Assembly (NCBI GenBank): GCA_938020525.1
Contig: CALIHW010000127.1
Span: 1-33,620, forward strand
Source of the DNA: an uncultured Granulosicoccaceae bacterium
GTDB lineage: Bacteria > Pseudomonadota > Gammaproteobacteria > Granulosicoccales > Granulosicoccaceae
Length of the DNA: 33,620 nucleotides
Reading direction: 5' to 3'
In this document: positions 1 through 10,112 of the stretch, one piece after another
How the letters are laid out: each line of letters starts with the position of its first letter
Position numbering within the stretch: position 1 is the first letter of the stretch
Made by a program: the position numbers and the translations under genes
The notes under the pieces: model-generated
Told to the model about the DNA's origin: nothing
Seen by the model: the letters and a program-made list of their open reading frames with translations, nothing else
Database searches by the model: none

Positions 1-179
1 GTAGCGAGAAAGTGAGATTTTGAGTCAGATATTTCGATCGATTGAGGCGAATAGTCATTCATATTTAACGATATCGATCGCAATAGCTGGCCAAAAGATC
101 GCTTTCGCAGTAGATCATTCATTCTCGGACAAGCTCCTAGATAGTCAACCCATAAACACCAGAACTGGAGCAGCAATAC

Positions 180-488
180 ATGCTAAAGAAACTTTTACAG
201 GCTCTCAAAGGCAGTGGTTCAAAAACAAGCGGCGGCGCTCCGGCAGTTGCTGCGGACCCGATAACCTACAAAGATGTCACAATTACCCCGACACCATTGC
301 CAGAGGGCGGTCAGTTCAAGACAGCTGGAACTATAAGTCAGATTATTGATGGTGTAGAAAAGAAAACTGAATTTATCCGCGCAGACAATCATAGCAGTGC
401 GGATGCCGCTATTGAGCATTCGATCAACAAAGCCAAACAGATTGTTGATGAACGAGGTACCTCGTTGTTCAGCAGTGAACGCTGTTAG
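180..488 (+). CDS. HlyU-family small protein
   Basis: 102-aa protein matching the HlyU family (founding member: a Vibrio haemolysin transcription activator; most members have no tested function). The family core is visible: an ITYKDVTITPTP strand at about 28-39, EGGQFKTAG at 42-50, FIRAD at 65-69, and a C-terminal helix with KAKQIVDERG at 84-93. The first 25 residues are basic, then Gly/Ala-rich, and look unstructured. ATG at 180 is preceded by GGAG about 8 nt upstream, which supports this start over longer frames. No helix-turn-helix is apparent, so direct DNA binding is not evident. It stands alone, and the next gene is convergent. Family assignment is fairly secure; a regulatory role is only inferred from the name of the family. 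Confidence 0.8.
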   Translation: MLKKLLQALKGSGSKTSGGAPAVAADPITYKDVTITPTPLPEGGQFKTAGTISQIIDGVEKKTEFIRADNHSSADAAIEHSINKAKQIVDERGTSLFSSERC

Positions 489-533
489 CAGTGTGTTGCA
501 TGCTTTAACAAGCGCCTGGCAGCAATCCAGACG

Positions 534-1103
534 CTAGCTCTTTTGCCAACGCCAGACTTTAATAGGCGGCACACTAAGCCACTCCCACTCAACGGATTTT
601 TGCTCTTCAGTAAAATAAGTATTTAGCTCACTGACTCGCGGGTTTACCTGATACGCGACAAACCGCCCACCCGAGTTCAAAACACCATGGATTCGACCAA
701 TCAAAGTTGAACCGACTGATCTGTCCATTGTTGAGAAGGGAATACCGGATATGACAACATCCGGCTTATTTATCCTGTACAGCTTGAGGATAGATTCAAT
801 GTCACAAGCATCACCATGGTGAGCAATGAAACGTGGATCATTGATTTCTTTTACCAGATTATAGAGGCGCTCATTTAGCTCAATACATAGTAAGCGAGCA
901 TCAGCTTCCATGCTATCAAGCAAGGCCTGAGTTGTACCACCGTTACCTGGCCCCAACTCAACGATAACTTTTGCACCAGTAGTTTTCGCGTTCCTTATAA
1001 TTCTGCGCTTTAAAAAACCTGAACTCGGTATTATCGAGCCGAGCTGCAGCGGGTGCTTTATAAACTCAGAAACAAACAACAAAACACCGCTTCTTTTACT
1101 CAC
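534..1103 (-). CDS. PmtA-like SAM-dependent methyltransferase
   Basis: 189-aa class I methyltransferase. The SAM-binding motif I is ELGPGNG at 49-55, an acidic end of strand 2 is IELNE at 74-78, GDA follows at 97-99, and the motif IV-like SGIPFS lies at 119-124. The C-terminus VPPIKVWRW at 178-186 also fits. This pattern is that of the phospholipid N-methyltransferase/rRNA-adenine-dimethylase-like group (COG3963, PmtA-like). PmtA proteins methylate phosphatidylethanolamine toward phosphatidylcholine; whether this one does cannot be told from sequence. The N-terminal basic, hydrophobic segment (about residues 5-30) could serve membrane association, as in PmtA. The gene is monocistronic and converges on the HlyU-family gene. 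Confidence 0.75.
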   Translation of the reverse strand: MSKRSGVLLFVSEFIKHPLQLGSIIPSSGFLKRRIIRNAKTTGAKVIVELGPGNGGTTQALLDSMEADARLLCIELNERLYNLVKEINDPRFIAHHGDACDIESILKLYRINKPDVVISGIPFSTMDRSVGSTLIGRIHGVLNSGGRFVAYQVNPRVSELNTYFTEEQKSVEWEWLSVPPIKVWRWQKS

Positions 1104-1279
1104 TAAATATTCTCAGCCGATTTAGTTATGGATTATCAACCGGTAACAGACAGAGCTACGGAAAACCAACTCTACCTCAGGTTTTTCTGTTTTTTGCCGA
1201 TAACACCTTTTGGCGCGCTATCTTACCAAAATCAACTGGCTCAATCGCCAAAAAATATAAATACAAACGCCAGCTCTCG

Positions 1280-1297
1280 CAGGCTTTATCAAGCCTG
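1280..1297 (+). other. Small hairpin before the exported DUF2059-like gene
   Basis: CAGGCTT (1280-1286), loop TATC and AAGCCTG (1291-1297) form a perfect 7-bp stem, 33 nt before the chosen ATG at 1331. The words GGCTTTATC recur just downstream (1312-1320), next to the ribosome-binding site. It could be a leader structure, but there is no T-tract and no direct evidence for function. Confidence 0.3.
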
Positions 1298-1330
1298 ACT
1301 TTGTCCAAATGGGCTTTATCAGGAGTTATC

Positions 1331-2152
1331 ATGGCTATCGGGAACAAAAACTACACGAAAATCACTGGTGCTTTTGCCGCGTTGCTGATGGTGACTAGCA
1401 GCCTCCATTCTTCTGAAGCTCAAAATGGCAGGCTCAGGTTGCTGGAGCAAACCGGCATCACCTCACAGATCAACTCACTGACAGAACTGATCGATGAGTC
1501 GAGCCAAACGCATGCTACCCGGTGCCAGTCCAGACCTGCCTCCAAAATCATCACCGGTTTTAATGCAGAATCAGTCCTTCACGATCTATTATCTGCATTC
1601 AATCTGAATCACACACAATCGCTTGAGCCAATAGAGCGCTGGTACAAATCCCCATTGGCCAAAAAAATACAGAGCACTGAAAAAGAAACCATAGATAACT
1701 CTTTGCTTACTGACTTTCTAAAATCAGAAAAATATAAACACCCGCATAGACAACACCTGATCAGTAAGATTGTCGACAACATTCAAGCACCAAGATTTAT
1801 CGCAATACTTGGTACAGAGGTCGAATACGCTGGAATAGTACATAGCGGGTGCATCGAATCCGGCAAAACAACCGAGAAATTTAATCGCGAGCAGATAACT
1901 GCAGATATCACTCGCAAAGACAAAGACCTGATCGCAATGTTGGTGCGTGGAGAGATCATCGCTGAAACCGCTTATCTATACAGAAATTTTAATAATGAAG
2001 AATTAGAGCGCTATGAAGCCTTTACTTCGTCAAAGACCGGAAGTCAGTTTTACGCAAGCCTTATCGATGCCTTGCAAACGAGCTTCAAGCTCGCTGGTGA
2101 CAGACTCACCAAAAGTGCTGTTTCAGATCTGCATGGTTCACTGGATTTCTAA
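1331..2152 (+). CDS. Exported helical protein, DUF2059-like
   Basis: An upstream TTG at 1301 is in frame, but ATG at 1331 is preferred: AGGAG lies 5 nt upstream and the protein then begins with a signal peptide. The product is 273 aa. Residues 1-30 hold a Lys-containing n-region, a hydrophobic stretch (ITGAFAALLMVTSS) and a plausible cleavage after SSEA. The mature part is alpha-helical and polar. The last third (about 200-265), with ERYEAFTSSKTGSQFY, resembles the DUF2059 helical domain found in periplasmic proteins of unknown role. Two cysteines (65, 174) could form a disulfide in the periplasm. It is alone on its strand, convergent with the CPBP protease gene. The family call is tentative; export is well supported. 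Confidence 0.55.
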   Translation: MAIGNKNYTKITGAFAALLMVTSSLHSSEAQNGRLRLLEQTGITSQINSLTELIDESSQTHATRCQSRPASKIITGFNAESVLHDLLSAFNLNHTQSLEPIERWYKSPLAKKIQSTEKETIDNSLLTDFLKSEKYKHPHRQHLISKIVDNIQAPRFIAILGTEVEYAGIVHSGCIESGKTTEKFNREQITADITRKDKDLIAMLVRGEIIAETAYLYRNFNNEELERYEAFTSSKTGSQFYASLIDALQTSFKLAGDRLTKSAVSDLHGSLDF

Positions 2153-2167
2153 ACAGACCACTATTTA

Positions 2168-2605
2168 TTAACTAACCAACAGCAAGAATCCCAGGTTATA
2201 CCAGGCATGCATAACAATTGAAGGTACCACAGCCTCGTATCTGTCTCTCAGATAACCGAAAATTAGCGATGGAAAAAATATCAATGCCGCCCACATTGGC
2301 GGTTGATTAAACAGATGGAATGATGCGAATAAAAAACTTGTAACAAGATTGGCGTTCGTTATGTTTAATAGCAAACTTTTCCGGAAAAAAGATTTTTCCA
2401 GCAACCTGGATTGAATAAAACCTCTAAACGCAAGCTCTTCAATGACCGGGTATAAAACCACTCCAGTCAAAAATACTTTTAACGCAATACCATCCGGCAC
2501 GGGCCTGCCAGTCAACCACCAAAGTCCAAGCCAGACAATCGGGCCAAGTAACACTGCAACCCAGAAGTGCCAGTCTGTAATCACCCGTCGAATAAGAGAA
2601 TTCAA
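2168..2605 (-). CDS. CPBP (CAAX/Abi) family intramembrane glutamic protease
   Basis: 145-aa polytopic membrane protein with the three CPBP motifs: EELAFR at 56-61 (catalytic Glu pair and Arg), FASFH at 93-97 and HAWYN at 133-137. About four hydrophobic helices are visible (14-31, 42-55, 84-98 and 104-117, with a further one near 130-145). It is short for the superfamily (usually 200-300 aa) but complete in motifs. Its size and the WHFW...HAWYN layout recall MrtJ-type proteases of the JDVT-CTERM protein-sorting system; I saw no JDVT-CTERM tail in this window, so this stays a suggestion. The start is TTG at 2605, with GAGG 7 nt upstream on the minus strand. It lies 77 bp downstream of hemB on the same strand and may be co-transcribed with it. 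Confidence 0.75.
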   Translation of the reverse strand: MNSLIRRVITDWHFWVAVLLGPIVWLGLWWLTGRPVPDGIALKVFLTGVVLYPVIEELAFRGFIQSRLLEKSFFRKSLLLNITNANLVTSFLFASFHLFNQPPMWAALIFFPSLIFGYLRDRYEAVVPSIVMHAWYNLGFLLLVS

Positions 2606-2682
2606 TGCCTTGCCTCTACCTGGCTTCTACCCGGCCTTTGCTTTGGCCAAGGTGATATTTTTTCTTCATATGGCCATACGCG

Positions 2683-3741
<1,059 letters not shown>

Positions 3742-3941
3742 TCATTAACCACAGATTGTTTATACTTACTAGATTGCCCTATTCTCGATGATTTGTCGAT
3801 CAGCATCACCCTGTAATCATCCGGCAACAGCCTACGAAAAAATCAGACATTGCTTTAAATTGGATCTTTTTTGTCACAACAAAAACTGATTCAGCACAAA
3901 AATGAAGATAAATCCTGCAGCAAAAAGAATGAGTAACAAGT

Positions 3942-4775
3942 ATGAACAATAAATTTGCTGTATTCGGCAACCCGATCAAACAAAGTTTGTCACCCCCGAT
4001 ACACCAGCATTTTGCCAGACAACTCAATCTGGACATTAGTTATGACCGAAGACTCTCCAATGAAAAACGATTTGCGGCTGATGTTGATGAATTTTTTTTA
4101 CAAGGTGGTACCGGCTGCAATGTCACCGCACCTTTTAAAGAAATCGCCTATACGCTTTGTGAGGAACTCACAGAAAGCGCGTCACGCGCGCAATCTGTCA
4201 ATACACTTTATAAAAATAGTTCGAGCAAACTTTGCGGTCACAATACTGACGGTGTTGGCTTACTAAAAGACCTGACTGGTAATATCGGTTTAAATCTTAA
4301 CAACGCAAACATCATTATACTGGGCGCTGGTGGCGCTACACGCGGCATACTGCAACCGTTGATTGAACAAAATCCGTCTTCACTTACAATTATCAACCGC
4401 ACGCTTGCAAGAGCAACAACACTCGCTGAGGAATTTGCGGATCTTTTCGATATTACGACTTCAGGCACAGTCAACATTCCAGCAGATACCCCACGACCTG
4501 ATCTACTCTTAAATGCGACATCTGCCAGCCTGGAAGCAAAGTTACCAATTTCAGACACATCGATTATTACACCTGATACTTGCTGTTACGATTTGTCTTA
4601 CGCTCCGGAGCCGACAAGCTTTTTGAAGTTATGTGAAAAGGCCGGCAGCAGATCAAACCATGATGGTCGCGGCATGCTGGTAGAGCAGGCGGCTCAGGCA
4701 TTCACGACGTGGACATCACTAGCAGTTGAGACACGCGAACTAATCGAAGGCTTTGCAGAGTTGCAGTCTAACTAA
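3942..4775 (+). CDS. aroE: Shikimate 5-dehydrogenase
   Basis: 277-aa NADP-dependent reductase converting 3-dehydroshikimate to shikimate in chorismate synthesis. The substrate half carries FGNPIKQSLSPPIHQHFA (8-25) and NVTAPFKE (60-67; K66 catalytic). NTDGVGLL (101-108) supplies the catalytic Asp103. The NADP Rossmann motif is GAGGATRG at 128-135, followed by NRTLAR at 152-157, where the Arg contacts the 2'-phosphate. The C-terminus has GRGMLVEQAAQAF. Normal length. ATG at 3942 fits the conserved N-terminus. The gene is convergent with purH. Confidence 0.96.
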   Translation: MNNKFAVFGNPIKQSLSPPIHQHFARQLNLDISYDRRLSNEKRFAADVDEFFLQGGTGCNVTAPFKEIAYTLCEELTESASRAQSVNTLYKNSSSKLCGHNTDGVGLLKDLTGNIGLNLNNANIIILGAGGATRGILQPLIEQNPSSLTIINRTLARATTLAEEFADLFDITTSGTVNIPADTPRPDLLLNATSASLEAKLPISDTSIITPDTCCYDLSYAPEPTSFLKLCEKAGSRSNHDGRGMLVEQAAQAFTTWTSLAVETRELIEGFAELQSN

Positions 4776-4948
4776 TAGGTCACTTCAACTGTTCTTGAAC
4801 AACCATTTCACAGCAATATCAAGGTAAAGCAAGGCAAGATAAGGCAAAAAGTGTCGTCATATTTAACTACTACTTAACCAGACCACAAGCCTGACTCCTA
4901 ACCCGAATCTATCCGCAGCACACAGCCTGTATTAGCTTAATATCTGCG

Positions 4949-4966
4949 AAGCACTAGCAAGTGCTT
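4949..4966 (-). terminator. Hairpin at the end of purH
   Basis: AAGCACT (4949-4955), loop AGCA and AGTGCTT (4960-4966) form a perfect 7-bp stem overlapping the purH stop codon on the minus strand. A T-tract does not follow, so this is at most a weak or Rho-assisted terminator; it may equally protect the 3' end of the long cluster transcript. Confidence 0.3.
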
Positions 4967-6569
4967 AATGCCTGAAGTGACGCACGCCAGTAAAGACCAT
5001 TGCAATCCCTCTCTCATTGGCCGCATCTATGGCTTCCTGGTCACGCATGGAACCACCCGGTTGAATTATCGCCGCAACGCCGTATTCGGCTGCTTGATCA
5101 ACTGTGTCCCTGAACGGAAAGAATGCATCCGATGCCATCACTGTGGATGCGATCTCAAGCTCCGCGTCAGCGGCCTTTATGGCAGCAATCTTGGCAGAAT
5201 ATACGCGACTCATCTGACCTGCTCCAATTCCAACGCTCGCACCGTCTTTGCAGAAGACAATAGCGTTGGATTTAACAAACTTAACTACCTTCCATGCAAA
5301 CAATAGATCACGAATCTGTGCTTCATCCGGAACAGCAGTTGTTGCAACAGTTAAGTCTGCTGCAGACACTATACGGTTATCATTCTGTTGCACCAAAAGA
5401 CCACCACCTACTGATTGATACACAAGCTTAGAAGATGCGCCCTGATTATCCGTAAATTGCAATACCCTGACATTGGGTTTTTCCCTAAGCACCTCAAGTG
5501 CGGCTGATTGATATGATGGTGCTAACAGTACTTCAATGAATTGCCGATCAATCATAGCTCTGGCCGTCGCTGCATCAAGTTCTCGATTAAAGGCAATAAT
5601 CCCCCCAAATGCAGATACTGGATCAGTGATATAGGCTTTTTCATAAGCGTCCGAGACATTGGCGGCAATCGATACACCACAAGGGTTTGCATGTTTAACA
5701 ATCACACAAGCAGGCTCATCAAATTGCAGCACACACTCAAGTGCTGCGTCCGAATCAGAAATATTATTAAACGATAGCTCCTTGCCTTGCAGCTGCTCGG
5801 CATTGGCTATACCGGAAGCACCGGCTTCTGTACTGGCCGCTTCTGTACTGGCAACTTTTGCACAACGATAAAAAGCGGCTGACTGATGCGGATTCTCGCC
5901 ATACCGCAGATCCTGAATTTTGTTATAGCTCAGCTGCAGTGTTTGAGCATAATCTTCACCACTATCTACTACCGTTACTCCCAGTGACTGACTGCTGAGA
6001 TATCCGGACACAGCAGAATCGTACTGTGCTGTGTGGGTAAATGCCTTACAGGCCATTTGATATCTATCACTATCTGACACACCACCGGTATTGGCAATAG
6101 ATTCCGCCACAGATTCGTAGTCTGCAGGACTGGTTACAACCGCCACATCTGCATGGTTCTTGGCTGCTGAACGAATCATGGCCGGACCACCGATATCGAT
6201 ATTTTCTATTGCATCAGCCAAAGTACAACCTGGCCGGGCAATGGTTTCAACAAACGGGTAGAGATTCACAACCACCAAATCAATTCCGGTGATGTCGTGC
6301 TCTTTCATCACAGCACTGTCTCTATCGCGGCGACCAAGGATTGCACCATGTATCTTTGGATGCAGAGTTTTAACTCTGCCGTCCATCATTTCCGGAAAGC
6401 CGGTGACGTCTGATACTTCAATCACCTCGATACCGTTTTCGGCAATCGCCGCCGCAGTTCCACCGGTTGAGAGTAATACTACCCCTGCATCTGCTAACTG
6501 TCGGGCAAATTCGACTATTCCAGACTTATCCGAAACACTTAGTAAAGCACGCGAGATTCTTTGAGCCAT
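4965..6569 (-). CDS. purH: Bifunctional AICAR transformylase / IMP cyclohydrolase
   Basis: 534-aa enzyme of the last two steps of IMP synthesis. The cyclohydrolase half contains [12 protein letters not shown] (11-22), [10 protein letters not shown] (66-75) and [15 protein letters not shown] (124-138). The transformylase half contains LRYGENPHQ (221-229), VKHANPCG (291-298) with the catalytic Lys-His, and FPFRDTVD near the C-terminus. Between the halves sits a perfect 5-residue duplication, ASTEA twice (240-249), encoded by an almost perfect 15-nt tandem repeat at 5824-5853 in a tolerant loop. The gene follows fis after 123 bp on the same strand, as in Pseudomonas. A TATAAT lies in that gap at about 6590-6595, but no convincing -35 element, so read-through from fis is also likely. 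Confidence 0.97.
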   Translation of the reverse strand: MAQRISRALLSVSDKSGIVEFARQLADAGVVLLSTGGTAAAIAENGIEVIEVSDVTGFPEMMDGRVKTLHPKIHGAILGRRDRDSAVMKEHDITGIDLVVVNLYPFVETIARPGCTLADAIENIDIGGPAMIRSAAKNHADVAVVTSPADYESVAESIANTGGVSDSDRYQMACKAFTHTAQYDSAVSGYLSSQSLGVTVVDSGEDYAQTLQLSYNKIQDLRYGENPHQSAAFYRCAKVASTEAASTEAGASGIANAEQLQGKELSFNNISDSDAALECVLQFDEPACVIVKHANPCGVSIAANVSDAYEKAYITDPVSAFGGIIAFNRELDAATARAMIDRQFIEVLLAPSYQSAALEVLREKPNVRVLQFTDNQGASSKLVYQSVGGGLLVQQNDNRIVSAADLTVATTAVPDEAQIRDLLFAWKVVKFVKSNAIVFCKDGASVGIGAGQMSRVYSAKIAAIKAADAELEIASTVMASDAFFPFRDTVDQAAEYGVAAIIQPGGSMRDQEAIDAANERGIAMVFTGVRHFRH

Positions 6570-6692
6570 AGCTTAGTTACATGGGTCCGATTATATTGTA
6601 AGACTTACGGGATTTATTTCCTGGCACACCGGACAAACGATATATCCGCACCAAAATATCTGATCAGAATAGATTCCAGAACCTGACAAGAC

Positions 6693-6926
6693 TTAGCTTA
6701 AATTGTACTGCGCAAGTTTCTTCCTGAGTGTGCCACGATTAATACCCAGATAAGCGGCGGCCTTGCTCTGATTGCCATCGCAGTAATCCAGTACTACTCT
6801 AAACAGCGCTTCTTCAACCTGACCAATCACCAGATCATGAAGCTCAGATGGCTTTTGCCCGTTAAGAATATCAAAATACTGATGTAGTTCTTTTTCAACC
6901 TGAACCTGCAGCGGAGATGTGCTCAT
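6693..6926 (-). CDS. fis: DNA-binding protein Fis
   Basis: 77-aa nucleoid-associated regulator that bends DNA and acts on rRNA promoters, recombination and growth-phase genes. The C-terminal helix-turn-helix is complete: GNQSKAAAYLGINRGTLRKKL at about 51-71, nearly the textbook Fis recognition region. The N-terminal part contributes the dimerisation helices. It is shorter at the N-terminus than E. coli Fis (98 aa), as in Pseudomonas. Its ATG overlaps the dusB stop codon by 4 bp (ATGA), showing translational coupling, the conserved dusB-fis arrangement. Confidence 0.95.
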   Translation of the reverse strand: MSTSPLQVQVEKELHQYFDILNGQKPSELHDLVIGQVEEALFRVVLDYCDGNQSKAAAYLGINRGTLRKKLAQYNLS

Positions 6927-7984
6927 GCGACTGCTCCGCTTAACGCATCTCTGGCTGTTTCAGAGGGCGACTCGCTGGGTGATTCACTAGGCGCTGCAGG
7001 GAGCACTTCAACATTCTCAGCTGCAGCACTACGAAAGAATGCATCAACCTGCTCGAGCTGCTCTGTTGTAGTTTCAAGCTTATACACGTTACTGCGAAAT
7101 TGCGCTGCGTGTTTCTTACCCTTGCAGTACCACGCAATATGTTTTCGAGCGATACGCACACCGCTGTAGTCACCATATAACTCATATAGATTCTGCAGAT
7201 GCCACTTAAGAACATCGGCTTTCTCGCCAGCTGTTGGTGGGGCAAGCTCTTTACCAGTATCAAGGTAATGCCTCATCTGCTGAAAAATCCAGGGATTTCC
7301 CTGCGCTGCACGACCAATCATGATCCCGGCAGCGCCCGTTATCTGAAGCACATTTTTAGCTTGCTGTGGTGTGTTGATATCACCATTAGCGAGTACGGGT
7401 ATATCTACAGCGTCGACAATTTCAGCAATGGTTTCGTACTCGGCATTGCCGAGAAATTTGTCAGATCTGGTTCTACCATGAACAGATAACATAGATACCC
7501 CGCAGTCCTGTGCAATGGTTGCTATCGCAACTCCATTTCTATTATCCGGTGTTGGACCAGTCCTAATCTTGAGTGTTACCGGCACTTCAACCGAGTCAAC
7601 AACACCCTGAAGAATTTTATACACCAGCTTTTCATCAGATAACAGCGCTGAACCCGCAAGTTTGTTGCAAACTTTTTTCGCAGGACAACCCATGTTGATA
7701 TCGATAATGTCTGCACCGAGCGATGCATTCATTTGGGCCGCCTCAACCATCATCTGCACATCACCACCGGCGATCTGAATAATCTTTGGCGACACCTCTC
7801 CCTCATGATTCATGCGGGTTTGTGATTTGCGGGAACCGAAAAGGGCTTTATTGGATGTGACCATTTCAGATACGGCGAGATCCGCACCCAGGCGTTTGCA
7901 AAGAATTCTGAACGGCCGATCAGTCACCCCTGCCATAGGAGCAAGTACAATCGGGCACTTAAATTCAAAGCAGCCAACACGCAT
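6923..7984 (-). CDS. dusB: tRNA-dihydrouridine synthase B
   Basis: 353-aa FMN-dependent reductase forming dihydrouridine in the D-loop of tRNAs. Conserved blocks: LAPMAGVTDRPFR (14-26), MVTSNKALF (41-49), INMGCPAKKVCNKLAGSALL (96-115; C100 is the catalytic acid), the NGDI strand, and GIMIGRAAQGNPWIF. It matches DusB rather than DusA or DusC by its N-terminus and its fis linkage. The last 30 residues extend beyond the usual end as a Ser/Pro/Ala-rich tail with ESPS repeated, from two 12-nt units at 6966-6989. It overlaps fis by 4 bp and lies 91 bp after the zinc-ribbon gene. Confidence 0.95.
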   Translation of the reverse strand: MRVGCFEFKCPIVLAPMAGVTDRPFRILCKRLGADLAVSEMVTSNKALFGSRKSQTRMNHEGEVSPKIIQIAGGDVQMMVEAAQMNASLGADIIDINMGCPAKKVCNKLAGSALLSDEKLVYKILQGVVDSVEVPVTLKIRTGPTPDNRNGVAIATIAQDCGVSMLSVHGRTRSDKFLGNAEYETIAEIVDAVDIPVLANGDINTPQQAKNVLQITGAAGIMIGRAAQGNPWIFQQMRHYLDTGKELAPPTAGEKADVLKWHLQNLYELYGDYSGVRIARKHIAWYCKGKKHAAQFRSNVYKLETTTEQLEQVDAFFRSAAAENVEVLPAAPSESPSESPSETARDALSGAVA

Positions 7985-8075
7985 AGCGGGAGTAACCCGA
8001 AACAGAGCACACCATTCTACAGAAGTTGCACAGATCTGTTAATAGAAGAGTTGCATAAAACCTGTTGAAAAGAAG

Positions 8076-10055
8076 CTATTCGAACGCTAACTCAACATCC
8101 GCTGCTGCCAGGCCAGTATTGATAACCTCAATCTTTATTCGAGTAGGCTCGTTCGGCATCAGAAAGCCAGGTTCGCTGCCATCCACTACCTCGTAGTCGG
8201 CGCTGGCAAAATCACGCTCGGCAACAGGCTCGTCAGCCTCATTGAGAAGACTCACCGCAAGTGTCGGCAGAGGTTGTTTGTAGATCGAGTTATTAAAGAC
8301 ATCAACGCTGATAACTATCGCATTCTCGATCTCGGGATGCGGGTAGAGACGTTTACGCATAACTTGCAACTGATCGACGTTCTTCTTTGCCTGATCCGGA
8401 ACACAACCAGTTAGCTGACAGAATGCTGTGATTACCGGTTCCGGTAAATTCATGTTGGCAATTAAGCCACGCGCAGCAAACAACAACAGACCAATCGCGA
8501 GGACCAATCCAACCATCCAGAACAATGCGCCAGCACTTGATCGTTGATGCGTTGAAGTCTGTGTAACAACATTATCCATCTGCTGATCATCCAGCGGTTC
8601 ATCATCTACCTGGTCAACATCTACGGCCGGACGATAGCGCTGGTAACGTCGCATCTCCTGAGCTGACGATTCGTGCACTGGCGCTTCGTGAGCTGGCGAT
8701 TCATGAGCTGGCGATTGACGTACTGATTCTCTACGCGATCTGTCACTTTGATCAAGAGCTTTACGATCATGTGCAGCTGAATTAGCAGTTCTATCCTCGA
8801 TGGTATGTGCTTTTGCAGCTGATTTGTAATCAGCAGACTGTCTTGTATCACTTTCAGCGTCACTTTCCGTCAATAGAACTCGTCGGTGCGAATGGGTTCT
8901 TTGGCTGTCAGGCCGTTCACGACCAATCTGTCCACCCATGGGCTGTTCACCCTCGGGCTGTTCACGCTTCGTCGGTTGACTTTGGTCGGTACCCGCAAAT
9001 TCAACCCTGTGCTGATCATCGTCCAGAGATATATCAAATTCCGGTGTATCTGACTTAAAATGCGTAGCTTCCTGCGGGCGACGACCATTGTCACGTAAAA
9101 CGGCAGGACGGTTGAGCACATCTTCAGGTTTATAGTGGCTATCCTCTCGACTTACAATCCCGGTATGCCGAGCTAGATTACGATCATCAAAACCTGACTG
9201 CCGATCAATACCACGTCGTGCAGACGCCTCTTTCCGGCGCTCATCCCGCCGGCTTTGATCAAGCGCAATATCCACACTGCTCAGCTCGCTAAAATCACGC
9301 TCCGGTTCAATTTGCAGTGCGCGCTGCTCCTGATCACGAAGGTTTTGCTGCTTGCGATTGGGACTATCGAGACCTTTCAAATCAGGATCGGCCAAATCAG
9401 TAGTGGACAAATCGCGATTGGCAATCTCACCATCGGTCAGCTCACCATCCGTAAGCGCAAGCTGATACAACTCAGACTCAGACAGTTGGCGATTGTCTAC
9501 CGGGTCAGAAGAATCAGGATAGTTTGTGTTACCAGCATTTCCGTGTTCATCCTGACGATAAGAAATATCCGTTCGATCACGATCAGGCAATGCAGACTCT
9601 GTTGCAAGCGTGCGTTCAAATTCGATATCAGTCGGATACTTGCTATCCGGGCCATAGGCACGTGGCTGTGTTCTTTGATACTCAGCCTGATGATCGCTAA
9701 GCGGCGCTGGGTTTGGGCTTGCTATGTCAGAGTGAAAATAATCTTCGGTGAAACCTTGTTCTCTGCTGACCGCCCTGCTTTTAACACCAGCACTGGTATA
9801 TATATGCTCAACCGCAACGGTATCAGCCGTTTCCAGAAATTCCGGATCAACTGTTTCTGCAGCTTTTGCTGGCATTCTTTTTTGTACAGGCTTTAGAGTC
9901 GCGGTGGATTTACGATGCTCAGTCTCGTTAAACAAATTAGCCCGCGCATCAAACAACGATAAGCATTCACCGCAACGCACACCGGGGTCACTGGAATTGA
10001 CCAGCTCAGCACTGACTTCAAATTTTGATCCGCAATGATCGCAACGCGTAATCAT
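8076..10055 (-). CDS. Zinc-ribbon / DUF3426 membrane protein with giant disordered linker
   Basis: 659-aa protein. Residues 1-36 are an MJ0042-type zinc ribbon with CxxC pairs at 5-8 and 28-31. Residues about 40-500 are polar, charged and rich in D, R, S, Q and E, with no fold visible. A single transmembrane helix follows (about 508-528, ALFWMVGLVLAIGLLLFAA), then a DUF3426 domain to the end (530-659), including Cys546 and Cys551. The implied topology is cytoplasmic zinc ribbon and linker with a periplasmic DUF3426 domain. Gammaproteobacterial members commonly sit between prmA and dusB, as here, but are usually much shorter. The linker contains HESPA-type repeats (8664-8723 in DNA), EQPxG repeats and LTDGE twice. 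Function is unknown. The start ATG has AGGT nearby. Confidence 0.85.
   Translation of the reverse strand: MITRCDHCGSKFEVSAELVNSSDPGVRCGECLSLFDARANLFNETEHRKSTATLKPVQKRMPAKAAETVDPEFLETADTVAVEHIYTSAGVKSRAVSREQGFTEDYFHSDIASPNPAPLSDHQAEYQRTQPRAYGPDSKYPTDIEFERTLATESALPDRDRTDISYRQDEHGNAGNTNYPDSSDPVDNRQLSESELYQLALTDGELTDGEIANRDLSTTDLADPDLKGLDSPNRKQQNLRDQEQRALQIEPERDFSELSSVDIALDQSRRDERRKEASARRGIDRQSGFDDRNLARHTGIVSREDSHYKPEDVLNRPAVLRDNGRRPQEATHFKSDTPEFDISLDDDQHRVEFAGTDQSQPTKREQPEGEQPMGGQIGRERPDSQRTHSHRRVLLTESDAESDTRQSADYKSAAKAHTIEDRTANSAAHDRKALDQSDRSRRESVRQSPAHESPAHEAPVHESSAQEMRRYQRYRPAVDVDQVDDEPLDDQQMDNVVTQTSTHQRSSAGALFWMVGLVLAIGLLLFAARGLIANMNLPEPVITAFCQLTGCVPDQAKKNVDQLQVMRKRLYPHPEIENAIVISVDVFNNSIYKQPLPTLAVSLLNEADEPVAERDFASADYEVVDGSEPGFLMPNEPTRIKIEVINTGLAAADVELAFE
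8664..8723 (-). repeat. 15-nt in-frame tandem repeat, 4 copies
   Basis: Four consecutive 15-nt units (8664-8678, 8679-8693, 8694-8708, 8709-8723) with one to several differences each encode the repeated SPAHE/APVHE pentapeptides of the DUF3426 protein linker. A second, weaker 15-nt series encoding EQPxG lies near 8929-8973. The pattern is what slippage in an unconstrained linker would leave. Confidence 0.8.
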
Positions 10056-10112
10056 GATCTGACCTGTAATTTTTAAGTTATATGCGTAGACGCTTATGCC
10101 AACGCTTGGGAA

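Noticed and set aside
20-349. 109-codon plus-strand frame at the window start
   Set aside because: It overlaps the HlyU-family gene in another frame, has no recognisable family, and its composition is irregular. The HlyU frame has a ribosome-binding site and clear motifs.
9255-9896. 213-codon frame opposite the DUF3426 gene
   Set aside because: It is antisense to the low-complexity linker; its Ile/Arg/Leu-rich content is what the complement of Asp/Arg/Gln repeats yields. The minus-strand gene has folded domains at both ends.
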